From: Cinnamomum chago
Lineage: Eukaryota; Streptophyta; Magnoliopsida; Laurales; Lauraceae
Direction of reading: 5' to 3'
DNA: 64,000 bases
NCBI GenBank assembly: GCA_038049695.1
Contig: CP142461.1
Coordinates: 37,342,501 to 37,406,500, forward strand
Shown here one piece after another: positions 45,128 to 57,118 of the stretch. Position 1 is the stretch's first letter, and each line of letters begins with the position of its first letter. The position numbers and the translations under genes were made by a program. Below the pieces are notes generated by a model that was not told the DNA's origin, made no database searches, and saw only the letters and a list, made by a program, of their open reading frames with translations.

Positions 45128-46038
45128 CAAAAGGGTTTAGGCTAAGTCGATGCAAGACGGAATATATGGAATGCAAGTTTAGTCAAAGTAGGACACTTGG
45201 TAACTTAGAAGTAAGTTTGGGCACACAAAAAATTGTAGAGAAAGAAAACTTTAGGTACCTTGGATCTATGGTGCAACAGGATGGAGAGATTGATAATGAT
45301 GTAAGTCACAGGATTCAGGCCGGATGGAAGGCTAAGTCGATGCAAGACGGAATATATGGAATGCAAGTTTAGTCAAAGTAGGACACTTGGTAACTTAGAA
45401 GTAAGTTTGGGCACACAAAAAATTGTAGAGAAAGAAAACTTTAGGTACCTTGGATCTATGGTGCAACAGGATGGAGAGATTGATAATGATGTAAGTCACA
45501 GGATTCAGGCCGGGTGGACCAAATGGAGGAGTGCTTCGGGGGCCTTGTGTGATCGGAAAGTCCTCCTCAAGGTTAAAGGAAAGTATTATAAGGTGGCGGT
45601 ACGTCCAACGTTGTTATATGGATCAGAGTGTTGGGCAGTAAAGCATAATCATGTTAAGAAGATGGAAGTTGCGGAGATGAGAATGCTAAGATGGATGTGT
45701 GGGATCACAAGGAGAGATAGGATTAGGAATGAGGAGATTAGGGGCAAAGTAGGAATAGCACCGATTAAAGATAAAATGAGAGAAAATCGACTGAGATGGT
45801 TCGGCCATGTTAGAAGGCGCCCAACGGAGGTACCTGTTAAAAGGTGTGAAAGCATGGAGATTGCCCGAAGTAGGAGAGGGAGAGGGAGACCAAGAGAAGT
45901 TGGAAAGAAACTATTAAACATGACCTTGACGACATGAATCTAATGGAGGATATGGCCCTAAACAGATTTGATTGGCGTCGTCAAATCCATATAGCCGACC
46001 CCCCCTAGTGGGAAAAGACTTGGTTTGGTTTGGTTTGG
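45128..46038 (+). mobile_element. 5'-truncated RTE-type LINE, 14-bp target duplication
   Basis: Encodes the last part of an RTE-clade reverse transcriptase protein: FRYLGSMVQQDGEIDNDV, then KVAVRPTLLYGSECWAV, EMRMLRWMCGITRRDRIRNE and RENRLRWFGHVRRRP. The tail ends CCCCTAGTGGGAAAAGACTTGG and a short TTTGG repeat instead of poly(A), as in plant RTEs. TCACAACCTGGAGA flanks both sides (45,114-45,127 and 46,039-46,052). A 190-bp internal duplication breaks the frame, so no full C-terminus is made from a single start. Confidence 0.88.
45139..45518 (+). repeat. 190-bp tandem duplication inside the RTE LINE
   Basis: The block beginning GGCTAAGTCGATGCAAGACG at 45,139 is repeated exactly 190 bp later at 45,329, nearly without change. 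190 is not a multiple of three, so the second unit is read in a different frame. Confidence 0.95.
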
Positions 46039-46052
46039 TCACAACCTGGAGA

Positions 46053-47930
46053 GAGACTGGCTGTCCAAGGATGGAGAAGGAGATTTGGAGATGGCCAAGG
46101 GCCAGACCCTGAGGTTGTTGATCTAGCAATTGAGCAATATTGTTGAATGTTGGGATTTGGGATTTCTTAATTTGGTGAGATTGGATGAGCATTTTGGAAG
46201 TGTCGTGTTATAAATTCCATTGCCCATTTGGGATGAGACATTGAAGAAAGCACAATGTTCTTCTTGCTATCATTGTGGAGAAAGACCTTATGGTATGGAA
46301 GCACTGTTTGATATTGAAATTATATTACTTGTTAATTTGTAAGAATGAAATGTTGGTTTAATAGGTTTGAATACTCTGTTGTTTGAATTTTTTGAAATGT
46401 TAAAGAAAAATTCCTACTCTTGGAAACCTCAGACTCATGGTTATACATTGTTGTATGGATGAGTGGGGTCATTTTTTATATGATGATTTTCCTCATCCAC
46501 TTTCAGAAGCTTGGATTTAGATGGATTGAAATTCATTTAAGTTTTTATGGGCTTTGTTCTTTTTATTTATTTATTTTATGTATTGATGGATTTTGATCTT
46601 CTTTGTTTGATTTCTATGTATGAAGCCCAAATCTATGATATTATCTATGGCTGTTATTGTTGTTGTTGAATTTTTATATTATTTCATATTGGGACTTTTT
46701 TGCAGTTCTTTCCAAAAAAAAATCTTGGAACTTATGTTGGAAATAAATGAGCCAATATAGACCTATTACTTATTGAGAAAGAAGGGTTTTTTTTTTTGTT
46801 TTGTTTTTGTTTTGTTCTGGTATGCTGTAATGGGAATGGAGTTTGTTTTATTGTGTATTAACCTTGATGTAGAGTTTTGATACATACTACTTAATTTTGC
46901 GGAAAAAAGTCAACTTTCTTGTAGTGAGTCTTGGTCCATCTTAATTTTCCTATACTTCGATATCCGTCATCTGGAAAAATTCTCTTCACCGATTGAGCTT
47001 CTACATACTACTGCCGATTTTCATCGCTTCTCCTTGTCCACTTGTCCACTTGATACTTTTGTGAGGCAGTTGTGCATGTTGTAAATGGCAAATATAAAGT
47101 GATATTTACTGCTCATGTTGATATTTGGAATTGTTTTAGAACGATTTGGGGTGCTATGAATTTAGGTTTAGATTTGTAGGGCAATCCATTAAACTGAAAT
47201 CACTTTCTGCAATGTTGTGTTTTAAGATGAATACTTATTCTGTTGAATGAAAGTAGATTGGAATTATTGGTCTCTTGAGACTCATTTCGAAAAATGTAAA
47301 GGATTCCTTGAAAGATGAGAAGTAGAGGTATTTTAGACCCATTTTTGACAATAATAATGGATGTATGAACTGTTTATATATTTGTTTTGGTCATTTTCTT
47401 GTAAAGAAAAGGATCCTAACTATTATTTATGATTTTCACTATTTAAAACATTGCATTTGGGATACATCTCCATTGTTACAAATTTCAAAATTTTTTTTTT
47501 TTTAATTTCTTATGGATGTTTGTATGTATGTATAATGTTTGATTAAGTTGGCACTGTAAAGCTAGCACCTTGTATTTTTGCCAACATGGCCTACTTGTGA
47601 TCAATTTTGACACTCAACCAACCTATTTGCAATGCTGAGTTGAATTCTGATAGAACACAACTGATAAAATTGTTAGATTCTAGGGGAAATTAAATCTGGG
47701 GTTAGATTATTTTCATTGATTCGGCTCGTTTTTTTTTTCCAAATCCTAAGATTGTCATGTCTTTACCTTGAGACCTTCCTTTTCCACTGTCCACTCTCAT
47801 GATTGTCATGCATCTAGGTGGGCCCCAACATGAGGTACTTACCTAGCTTAAACAAGCATGGTACTTACCTAATCATCACGCTATATATGTGTGTCACATG
47901 TGAACCTTCTATGGATAGGAGTCCACCTGG
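46053..47930. other. No recognised gene
   Basis: AT-rich, T-homopolymer-rich sequence, probably the rest of the putative 5'-UTR intron of the right mL53 copy. No domain was found in short open frames. Confidence 0.45.
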
Positions 47931-48272
47931 GACAAACTATATTAAGAAAAGATAGAATCATGTCAGCATTTTTTAGGCATCATCTATCTAGAATCATGTC
48001 AGCATTTTTTTTATTTGTCTGTCTTGATATGTATTCAAATAAATGTTGGCTTGAAATTAGAAGTTTTTGTATAGAATGTTTTTAAGCTCCTTGCAAAGTA
48101 ATATTGATAGAAGTAAAGTAAAGGAATTATTTATCAAGTATTTGTCAACTTATAAATTTCTTTCTACCATGATTGATTTTTGTTACCAGAGTGCCTACAT
48201 ATCTTGTGCATATCATTGGTTATTTCTCTCAAACTTGTTTTCTGAGAGAGAGAGAGAGAGAGCCAGTTCAAG

Positions 48273-48629
48273 ATGCTGAAGTTTCTGTCGAAAGTGAAGA
48301 TTGAATTCAATGCATTAGATCCTCGGACAGCCGCATGCATGGAGTTCCTGGCCCAATGCAATGCTCGCAAAGCAAAGGAGTCGAACCCTGCTTGCCAGCT
48401 GGTTGTGAAGAGGCGAACAGATGACCACCCCCCTCAAATCACTGTCACATTTGTTAATGGTGTTGAGGAGGTCATTGATGCCACCTCCACCTCTGCCCAA
48501 CTCGTAAGGAAGATGATCCTGGAGAAGGGCCAGCTCCTTGAGACTGAGCAGATGTTCAAGGATGCTGGCGAGCCCTGGCCTGTCATCATTCCTGAGGAAG
48601 AGATTCACCAGCATGCCCTCGGAACCAAG
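48273..48629 (+). CDS. Mitochondrial ribosomal protein mL53, coding exon 1 (right copy)
   Basis: Same 119-residue exon as in the left copy, with one visible amino-acid change near the end (HAPGTK in the left copy, HALGTK here) and a synonymous CTC/CTG change. The frame is open and the GTGATT donor at 48,630 is intact. Before the ATG the GA microsatellite is longer than in the left copy. Together with 61,375-61,404 it would give a 128-aa protein. The gene may be functional here as well as in the left copy. If the duplication is an assembly artefact, the two are alleles of one gene. Confidence 0.82.
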
Positions 48630-49174
48630 GTGATTTCATTTTGCCGCAATTTTTAAATTTTATCATCTGCTTCTTTTAGTTGTTCTGTTGCTTATTTTCT
48701 TTAGGTATCACATCAAAATAGAAAAGAGGTTTGCTTTATGAGTTCACATTTAAACAACTCTAACTGTGTAAGACATTCATATATTATCCCAAGAAATCCA
48801 TAACATTTTGTTGGAATATCATTAAAGGAACAAGAAAAATTTAGGGATCATTCATCATAGGCAGAGCATCAGTGTTTATTCTTACTAAAGAACACTGCTA
48901 TCGTCATTTTTGCATCGTTTTCTATCGACAAATGGTATGCTCTGTTTTTTGGGAAAAAATAAAGAAGAGCGGGGGGGCGGCATGTTTGGTTGATGTATCA
49001 ATTCAACCATGTTCTTCAGTAATATCCCTTGTGTCTTTATTGGGTTATGTGATTTTGTCATGCGGATGGGACATAACCCAACAACGAAGTTTTCACCATG
49101 GTAGCCATGTTTTCGGTGGCTTGGACACAAATAATTAGCAGAAAGATGAGAGCTAGCATACAAACCGGCATCAG

Positions 49175-49669
49175 TAATAACTGTTAGGAAGAGGCGAGGA
49201 CTATTTCTTGTTTCATCGTAATGCACAATGCTTAGTCCAAACTTCTTTGCTAGTAAATGAAAATAAGAGTTTGTGGCTATACTCATCACCTTGATGGATA
49301 ATGCCTCTGTTTTCTTGTGTAGATTTCTAATTTCCATGATAATAACTGTTAGGGAGAGGCGAGGACTATTTCTTGTTTCATCGTAATGCACAATGCTTAG
49401 TCCAAACTTCTCTGCTACTAAATGACAATAAGAGTTTGTGGCTATACTCATCACCTTGATGGATAATGCCTCTGTTTTCTTGTGTAGATTTCTAATTTCC
49501 ATGATAATAACTGTTAGGGAGAGGCGAGGACTATTTCTTGTTTCATCGTAATGCACAATGCTTAGTCCAAACTTCTCTGCTACTAAATGACAATAGGAGT
49601 TTTTGGCAATACTCATTACCTTGATGGATAATGCCTCTCTTTTCTTGTATAGGTTTCATTTTTCACGGT
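49175..49669 (-). repeat. 165-bp tandem repeat, three units (right copy)
   Basis: Units start at 49,175, 49,340 and 49,505. The antisense frame 48,885-49,616 stays open through all three (243 codons) because the period is 55 codons. In the encoded repeats, the phrase KFGLSIVHYDETRNSPRL recurs three times. The left copy has two units. Confidence 0.92.
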
Positions 49670-50254
49670 CTCTTTTGCTGCCCTCATGAGTTACTCATCA
49701 CTGCTTGTTAATGGATGAAGTATCCAAAAATTCGACTTGATATTGCAGGCAGAGTTTATCTAATGCATTTGTGGAACTTTTTTAGGGATACTAGGGATGC
49801 AATGCTTTTAGTGACTGTCAAACCGTCAATTTTGATGGTGAAATTAATTGAAGAAATACGATTCTCGATGCTAACCACCAATGCATCATTCCCTGGGTCT
49901 TTCCTACGTTGAGATCAGTAGGGATGCTTGTCCCTTCTGCCAATTGGTCCTTTAATTTAATCCAATTTCTTTGTCTCCGTCTTGAAAATTGGATGACTAT
50001 GGAGACATAGGGTTACTAGGAAAGCTGAAGTTATGATTTTCCAAAGGCATTTTTAGCATATCATCTGCTATCGTACCAAATGTTGGTGTCCAAGTAGCTT
50101 CACTGGTAACCATGGACCCACCAAAGAGGATAGCCATCTCCGTGGGAAACTATAATGGTTTTGTGTGGAATACCTTCACATCAAGATTTACATATAGCAA
50201 ATGACTTTAGTTTACGGCGTTCTAAGTTTTCAAATTTAAAAATGATATAGTTAC

Positions 50255-50573
50255 CTTCAAGTACTCTTCCCATCTTTTTGGTTCCATAGTGACAATATAA
50301 GTGTGTTTGTTGTGGCTTATCCTTGTTTGGTCAAGCAACTTGTTCCATGTTGCATACTGTTTCTTCATGATATCCCACATGTTTTTTAATTGCTTCTGAT
50401 CATAGTTAAGCTTATTCTTTTTAGTTAAATGCTAAAACGATTTTTTTTTTCCATAAAGAAGCCTCTAGATGAGTTTTTGGTTTGCCTCCTATCTGCCGTT
50501 CTTCAATGCAAAGGTCAATGAAGATCTTATTTTCATTGGACCTAGAAGCCCTGCCCCTTTCTATTGGAGCCAT
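50255..50573 (-). pseudogene. Myb/SANT-like domain protein, broken exon (right copy)
   Basis: Equivalent of 2,179-2,496. One extra base in the poly-T tract restores the frame across SLWKKKIVLAFN, but a TAA then follows before the QLKNMWDIMKKQY part, so the domain is still split. Ends at the same GTAACT donor. Confidence 0.6.
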
Positions 50574-50847
50574 CCCTTTTCTCCTGTATTGGAAAAAAGA
50601 TGAAAAGAATATAATTCCATACAAACATCTATATGGGGAGTGGTAATAAACAACAATAATTAATAAAAGCCAATGTGCAAGTAAAAAAAACTCTAATTCT
50701 TATAACAATTAAAATCGTAAAACATCTAAGGATGCTTTCAGAATCAGAATGGATGATATTTTTAAGGTAATGGATATATTAAAGAGAAGAATTAGAATAC
50801 GAGGTAGCTTGAAGGGGTGTGTATAAGAGAAATATACAAATCACCCC

Positions 50848-51378
50848 TAACCAAGGCTACACTATACATAACCGATCAACCCCTTGTTTGGCTAGAGAGT
50901 CTGCCAACGCATTAGTCCTACTAACATGCTGAAACGAAATGCGACAACCAGTAGATAAGTCCTTAATCTCATTGAAGTAGAACTGCAACTTCCAAGGCCC
51001 TCTGAAAGTTCTTGCCCAAGAAACTACATTGAAAGAATCACTCTCCACTATGAGGTTGAATTGGAAAGAGATCCCATATATACAAAGAGCTTCTAAGATA
51101 GCCAAAATTTCTGCTTCATTGGAATCTTTGCCACCCACATGTTTTAAAAACATGTACAATATCTTCCCTTTATGATTTCTGAGCACTCCCCCAATACCAG
51201 CTGGCCCAAGTTTACCAAGAGCTGCTTCGTCCACATTAAACTTAAAAAATCCATTGGAGGAGTGCTCCATAACACTTTCATCCTTTCCTTTGATCTTCCT
51301 ATTATCAAACAGGCACCCCAATTATGCATGATTTTTTCTATCTTGAGATCTGAGCACTTCTTTCCAGCACAACTCATT
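50848..51378 (-). pseudogene. L1 LINE fragment: RNase H domain (right copy)
   Basis: The frame 50,857-51,321 encodes the same RNase H-like domain as 2,779-3,243 with few changes (for example GPAGIGGVL here, GPAGVGGVL there). It is still uninterrupted but separated from the rest of ORF2 by insertions. Confidence 0.8.
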
Positions 51379-51409
51379 TAGCAATCCTCAGCTTCACAGT
51401 ATACAATAT

Positions 51410-51583
51410 CTTTTTCTTTGGATAACGGAGGGTATCCCAGCCCTTTGGGTCAGACTGATCCCTACGGGCCCAGGGGGAGCCAGGTAAATCCCCTGTGGCC
51501 CAAGTGTGGTAGCGCTGTTTCGAACCCTCAACGTCCGAGAGCAAACTATGGTCCTCGGCCAATTAAGCTACCCCTCAAGGTTC
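51410..51583 (-). mobile_element. tRNA-derived SINE (right copy)
   Basis: Copy of 3,332-3,505, with ACAATAT at 51,403-51,409 and 51,584-51,590. Box B reads GAGGGTTCGAAAC on the minus strand. Confidence 0.8.
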
Positions 51584-51785
51584 ACAATATTCACAAAACT
51601 TCCCAAGACGATTCCTTACCATTGAAGATTCTCTCATTTCTCTCCTTCCAGATACACCACAAAATAGAAAAAAGGAATAATCTTCCACAAAATCAAATTG
51701 CATCCGGCTAATGGGTATCCACTCCATGCCTGAAATAGTTTACTAGCTGAACTTGAAATACACCAATCCACACCACATTCTCTTG

Positions 51786-52035
51786 CCATTTGGCAATTCA
51801 CTTGTAAAGTAAAATCAAAGTGAAGGGTCACTTTTAAGAGACAAGAAAAAGCAGGAGGTTTTATCAAAAAGTAAAAAATTTCAAAAATCACCTCTTCTTC
51901 TTTTTTTTTAAGTAAAAATGTCAATCTCTGATTCCACTAAAAGGCAAAAAGTCAATAAGTTGACCCCTTTCCTTTTTCGTCTCTTAAAAGTGACTATTTA
52001 CTTTGAATTCACTTTATAAGTGAATTACCAAATGG
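51786..52035. mobile_element. Foldback MITE inside the LINE (right copy)
   Basis: Copy of 3,708-3,960, 250 bp, with one terminal mismatch (AAGTGAATTACCAAATGG on the right end). Flanking LINE sequence is the same. Confidence 0.75.
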
Positions 52036-53022
52036 GCATGGATGATGTGAACCTGCAATGAAGGAGACGATGATCCACTGACTCCCTTTCGCTCCAACAG
52101 AAACAACATAAATCTAAAATGGATTCTGACACCAGTCCCATCCTTGAGTTATCTGCTGCTGCTATCTTTCTTGCTGCAGCCAACCAACAGAAGTCCTCAA
52201 CTCTAGGAGGAGCAAGACCCCTCCAAACCAAAGCATAGGAAGAACACATCATGTCACTTGGGTCCAACTCCCTATAGAAAGACTTCGAAGAGAAAGCTTC
52301 TAATGTGTTTGCTTTCATTATTTGGGTTTTTTAGGGGGATTTTTTTCCCCGACCTGATTTGTTCAGCGATTTGTTGGTTGGTTTCTGGTGCTCTGCCATG
52401 GTGTCTCTGCCTTTTCCGAAGTAGCAAGCGAGAACCGGCTACATCCGTGCATAAATAAACGATAGAAATAAGACCCTGCAAAGACTGAAACTCTCCCAAT
52501 TCTGACTGACAAAGGACCCTTCTAACACTTACTTCCCATGACACCCCATACATAATTATCTTTAATTGAAGACTCTTTATTAGAAGCAATCCTACACTAT
52601 AGGAAACAAAATGTGTAAACGGCCCACCCCTAACTAATCATTGAAGCAAATACGAACTCTATCCCCTTGTTCCACTTTAAAACCCACTTCCTTCTCAAAC
52701 ACTTCCCCCACCCCACCCCAACCACATTGGACACATCTCCCAAACTAGAAATGACACCCCACAACCCATACCACCTATATCTAGGGACTCTTTTTGGAAC
52801 TGACTCCCACTTTTCTTCCTCATACTTGGACACTAACTTTTCTCTATAAAGCTTTTGTCTCTACCCCAAAACTCCACTACCATTTAGCCAGAAAGGCCCA
52901 ATTCTTTAAATCCAAATTACCCAACTGCAAACCCCTGCATATCTTGGTTTAATCACCTCATCCCATCTCATTAGATGCAACTTCTTCTTTCACTGTTACC
53001 GTCCCATAAAAAATTCCTCATA
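52036..53022 (-). pseudogene. L1 LINE fragments: zf-RVT, ORF1 start, ORF2 linker (right copy)
   Basis: Same arrangement as 3,961-4,947. The zf-RVT part here keeps the usual Trp in PPRVEDFCWLAA, where the left copy has Cys, so this copy is closer to the functional consensus at that site. Not translatable as a whole. Confidence 0.65.
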
Positions 53023-53027
53023 ATAAG

Positions 53028-53362
53028 TGATGCAGTGTAGACCTCATGGCCACTTGTGTAGGGCCCACATAGATTTATGAATTTATTTTTATGTCAATAG
53101 TTTCTAATTTTATTGTAATTAGGATAAGATTCTAGTTTCCTAGTTTAAGTAGGTTTCTTAGGGCTTAAGTTATCTTTCTTATTTATATGGCATTGTAGTA
53201 AAGAATTATTTAGTTGTTGATTAATGAAATTGGGTTTTCCTATTGAGGTGCGTCCTCGTTTATTATCTTTGCGGAGATTGATTGTGTCTTCGGACACGTG
53301 CTTTGGCACCCATTGTGCTTTTAGCACTTCCCACGCAAGCCTTAAACTTAGGGTCTGCATCA
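53028..53362 (+). mobile_element. 5' LTR of the gag-only retrotransposon (right copy)
   Basis: 335 bp, TGATGCAG to CTGCATCA, with ATAAG at 53,023-53,027. The initiator-methionine primer-binding site TGGTATCAGAGC follows at 53,365-53,376. Confidence 0.93.
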
Positions 53363-53854
53363 ATTGGTATCAGAGCCGAATGATCCCTCGATCGTCGGCG
53401 TGATTAACCCTAACCCTCTTTCCGTTCACTCAGCCCCAAGCCCCAATCCCAAATCCCCCAAATCCCTGAGCATCATCACCCCAGATCCATACTTTTTCCC
53501 AAACCCCCAGCTCCAATCCCAAATCCTTGAGCATCAACACCCCAAATCCATACTTTTCCCTAAATCCCAAATTACCCCAATCGCTTCCTAGCAGAACCCA
53601 ATCGTCCCCCATTCCCTACCTAGAGTAGAGAAAGAAGAAGAATAGAATAACAGAGGAGAAATATATTTTCATCAGCAAGTGGACGTAGATTCGTCATATT
53701 CCATAAATCTTTAGCCATCCATCTTCAAATAGCAAGATCTTCTCCATTCGGACTCCGATTGACAATCCGTCTTCACATGTGCACTCCAATCAGTGAGATC
53801 TACACATCTTGTCAGTTTGATTTTAATTTTGAAGAGCATTAAAATTTTTAGTCT

Positions 53855-54520
53855 TTGCATCAAGTTAATATGGAATTGTCGACCAAGATGGACTTGCAAC
53901 TTCTTGAAATAAATAGAAGGCTTACAGAAACCAACAAAGAGCTTAAAGAAATCAACAAAAGGGCTAAAAGGATGACAGATGCAATCATATATGGGAAAAG
54001 ATATTATGCAAATAAAGACTGCTTTGAGCAGTATATTACTTTGCCACAAGGAAAATTGTCTGTCGAGGAATATGCTGATGAATTTGAAAGGCTACATTAT
54101 TTATGTGAATTGGAAGATACACTTGATTTCAATCACTTTCTCAACGGTTTGAGACCAAGTATATTGAAGAATGTGGAGAAGGAATGCAACGATATGTATG
54201 AAGCATTTTGGGAAGCAATTCATGTGGAGCAGATACTTAAAAGGTCTTATATAGTGGAAGTTACGCTTCAAGAAGAAAAGTCCCCACACATAACAGATTG
54301 TGTTGAGGAACCAGTGCCAGTAGATATGCGGACCGATCCGCCAGAGTTGGACAAAGAAGATTCCATATCTACAGTTGGCCTTGAAATTTCTCCTATGAGT
54401 ACTAATAATTCCGAAGTGCAAATACCAAGTGATGAAGCGCAAGTTATTGATATTCCCCACATTAATATTCCTATTGATTTTGTCTTTTGGGATCAACTAT
54501 GTCAACTAGGAGATGACTAG
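53855..54520 (+). CDS. Gag-like protein of non-autonomous LTR retrotransposon (right copy)
   Basis: A 221-codon open frame, same length as at 5,780-6,445, with a handful of substitutions (for example MTDAIIYGKRYYANKDCFEQ here, MTYAIIYGKRYYAIKVCFEQ there). The Gag features are the same: FERLHYLCELED and FLNGLRPSI. No pol domains occur in the internal region. The frame has survived in both copies, which is compatible either with a short time since duplication or with a retained function. The sequence alone does not decide. Confidence 0.72.
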   Translation: MHQVNMELSTKMDLQLLEINRRLTETNKELKEINKRAKRMTDAIIYGKRYYANKDCFEQYITLPQGKLSVEEYADEFERLHYLCELEDTLDFNHFLNGLRPSILKNVEKECNDMYEAFWEAIHVEQILKRSYIVEVTLQEEKSPHITDCVEEPVPVDMRTDPPELDKEDSISTVGLEISPMSTNNSEVQIPSDEAQVIDIPHINIPIDFVFWDQLCQLGDD

Positions 54521-54727
54521 CGGATAGTCAGAGATTCTGATTTGATGGTGCGTGTTCTACAAGTAAGGCACATCAACACATATTTCAGCCATCAAAAGCA
54601 ATTATGCATAAAGCTGTGCCAAGAAGTTATAGATCGAACGACAAATCGAAAGTTCGTTAGCATGATCTTTGATCCAGGTAGACATTTTCCGAACTTGAGG
54701 TCGAGTTCTTTTTCAAGTAGGGGAGAA

Positions 54728-55059
54728 TGATGCAGCATAGACCTTATGGCCACATGTGTAGGGCCCACATAGATTTAGGAATTTATTTTTATGTCAATAG
54801 GTTCAAATTTTATTGTAATTAGGATAAGATTCTAGTTTCCTAGTTTAAGTAGGTTTCTTAGGGCTTAAGTTATCTTTCTAATTTATATGGCATTGTAGTA
54901 AAGAATTATTCAGTTGTCAATTAATGAAATTGAGTTTTCCCATTGAGGTGCATCCTCATTTATTATCTCTGTGGAGATTGATTGTCTTCGGACACGTGCT
55001 TTGGCTCCCATTGTGCTTTTAGCACCTCCCATGAAGCCTTAGCCCTAGGGTCTGCATCA
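54728..55059 (+). mobile_element. 3' LTR of the gag-only retrotransposon (right copy)
   Basis: 332 bp, preceded by the purine tract AGTAGGGGAGAA and followed by ATAAG (55,060-55,064). It lacks the 12-bp duplication seen in the left copy's 3' LTR. Confidence 0.93.
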
Positions 55060-55064
55060 ATAAG

Positions 55065-56035
55065 GTCTAATTTCTTCCGCACCACAGTAGGCAACCTGTA
55101 TAAGGACATGTAAAATACTGGTAGGCTGGATAAGGATGATTTAATAAGCGTGATTCTTCCCCCAAGCGACAAATAATGCCTCTTCCAAGTGGATAATTTC
55201 TTCTCAAACTTTTCCACTACCAAATCCCACATCGACACTGACCTTGAATTTGCTCCAATGGGAAATCAAAGGTATTGACAAGGGAGATCACCCACTCTGT
55301 AATAAAAAGTGCTTCCATTGCTTCCGCCACAATAGTGAGTAAAAATGGTGAAAGTGGATCTCCCTGTCTCAACCCTCTCGAAGCTTTGTTGGAGAGCCAT
55401 TAACAAGGACTAAAAATGACGTAGATGAGATGCATTCTTTAATCCACCCTCACCATCTAGTGCCAGATCCAAATCTTTCCAGCATTGAGTCTAAAAGCTT
55501 CCAATCCACATGGTCATATGCCTTTTCCAAATCTATTTTGAAAATTGCTCCCTCCTAACAAGCCTTCTTTCTTGAGTCTATAAGTTCATTTGTTATCAGG
55601 ATGCCATCAATAATCTATTTGTCCTGGACAAAAGCCCCTTGGGATGGAGTAATGATGATAGGAGTAACCGTTTTCAATCTATTAGCTAATTTTTTTTTTT
55701 TTTTATAGCAACTTGTAAACACAACCAACCAAATTTATGGGCCTAAAATCTTTTAGGCCCACGGGGTTTGGCACTTTGGGAATTAACCATAAGAAAGTTG
55801 CATTTATTTCTCTATTCAACCTTCCCCTTAGATGGAACTCAGATAAGAATCACCAAAAGTCCTCTTCTAGAATATCCCAAGCAGCCTTGATAAAAGAGGA
55901 ATTGAAACCATTTAGGCTCGGCGCTTTATCATCCGTGCAGTCAACTTAAGCAATGGCCACCTCTTCATCTTCAAACTTCCTTTCCAATCAAACATTTAGG
56001 TGGTCCTGAATTGAAGGAAATACAATACATTTTTC
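55065..56035 (-). pseudogene. L1 LINE fragment: reverse transcriptase domain (right copy)
   Basis: Equivalent of 7,002-7,975, with the same deletion of the FADD segment and a further 10-bp deletion near 55,388 that shifts the frame inside the RLFKASRGLRQGD region. GDPLSPF is still visible. Confidence 0.78.
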
Positions 56036-56459
56036 CTTTTTAAATCATAACTTTGTTAGTGAAAGAAAGCTTATATGGTACGAGAGATGTATACTGAAAA
56101 AAACAAAGACAAACAATATCAACCAGCACCACACCCAAAAAACATTACAGCACATTCTTTAGTTCTTAAGAAAAAATAATAATAATGAAAGCCCCCACCA
56201 CCCTTTTGTTGGACTAATATTTTTGAGATCAAAATAGTCAGCTTAAACCTTGTTTTTGTTATTTGTTCTAAAACTGGATATTTAAATATTGCAATATTCC
56301 ACCCAAAGTTGGAGGTAGTGCAATATTTAACCTAACATCCAAATTCAGCCCGTCTGATTTAAGTCTCATGAATGAGCGTTAATAACTTTATGTGGTCTCT
56401 TATAAAGTAGGATCTTTTGTTTCAGTTAAATTTGAGAAATGATCCTATATATATGAGGG

Positions 56460-56491
56460 AGGCTCTCCTCCACTGCAGTGGAGGAGAGCCT
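56460..56491. repeat. Perfect 32-bp palindrome
   Basis: AGGCTCTCCTCCACTG is followed directly by its exact reverse complement CAGTGGAGGAGAGCCT, with no spacer. It starts six bases inside the left edge of the 4.4-kb block. The first bases resemble the terminus of the MITE at 60,515. Confidence 0.95.
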
Positions 56492-56666
56492 CAGCTGGGC
56501 TCACGTGGGATTAAGTCACAGCGTGCGGAATGGCAAGTGAAATTTGATGAACAGTGTTCCCGCCCAATCCATCGACTGAAATGAAAAAAAGGAGTTGTTT
56601 CCCTTCTTCTCTGCTTCTCCATCCTCTCCACGCGAGCTCGCCCCCTGCTTTTTCGTTCATAATCAC

Positions 56667-56779
56667 CCAAAATTCCATTCTGCACAGATGTAAGGGCCAA
56701 TTCTGAGATGAACATAGAGTCCAGCCTGCTTCACCAGCTTGATGAATCTAACCAAATCATATCTCCCCTCAAAATTATA
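56667..56779 (-). pseudogene. Beta-galactosidase (GH35) exon 3, captured
   Basis: After a TTTTGTAG acceptor, the exon encodes [20 protein letters not shown] and [17 protein letters not shown] plus two bases, then GTGATT. This matches GH35 residues that include the catalytic-domain strand [13 protein letters not shown]. The next expected exon (beginning GFPVWLKY in the family) is absent, and sequence unlike any gene begins within 20 bases. The gene copy ends here. Confidence 0.85.
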
Positions 56780-56930
56780 CTACAAAACAGAGAGAATATA
56801 GCAAACAACACACTAAAAAGGTCAAGCCAAAAAAGAAAAAGATATTGAAAAATTAGAGAAGAATAAACATTTCACTAGAAGGGCTGCCAAAAAAGAAGAG
56901 GAAAAACTAAATTAATGTAAATTTCTATAC

Positions 56931-57026
56931 CTCGCCAGGAGAAGGCTCATGGCCATTCCAGAAGACATAAGTCTGGATAACATCCAAACTTCCATTTTTG
57001 GCCTTCTGAATTAGACCCGGCCACAT
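56931..57026 (-). pseudogene. Beta-galactosidase (GH35) exon 2, captured
   Basis: Thirty-two codons between TTAG and GTATAG encode [20 protein letters not shown] and [12 protein letters not shown], a hallmark stretch of plant GH35 enzymes. It is intact and in phase with exons 1 and 3. Confidence 0.9.
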
Positions 57027-57118
57027 CTAAATCCAATCCAAAACCCACCAAAGAATAAGAAATCAGAGAAGCTAGAGATACCCAGTACCAGCATTTCCAT
57101 GAAATCACACTTGCATAC

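Noticed and set aside
53405..53425. Telomere-like CCCTAACCCT
   Set aside because: Only about one and a half repeats, inside the retrotransposon internal region, and altered in the other copy.
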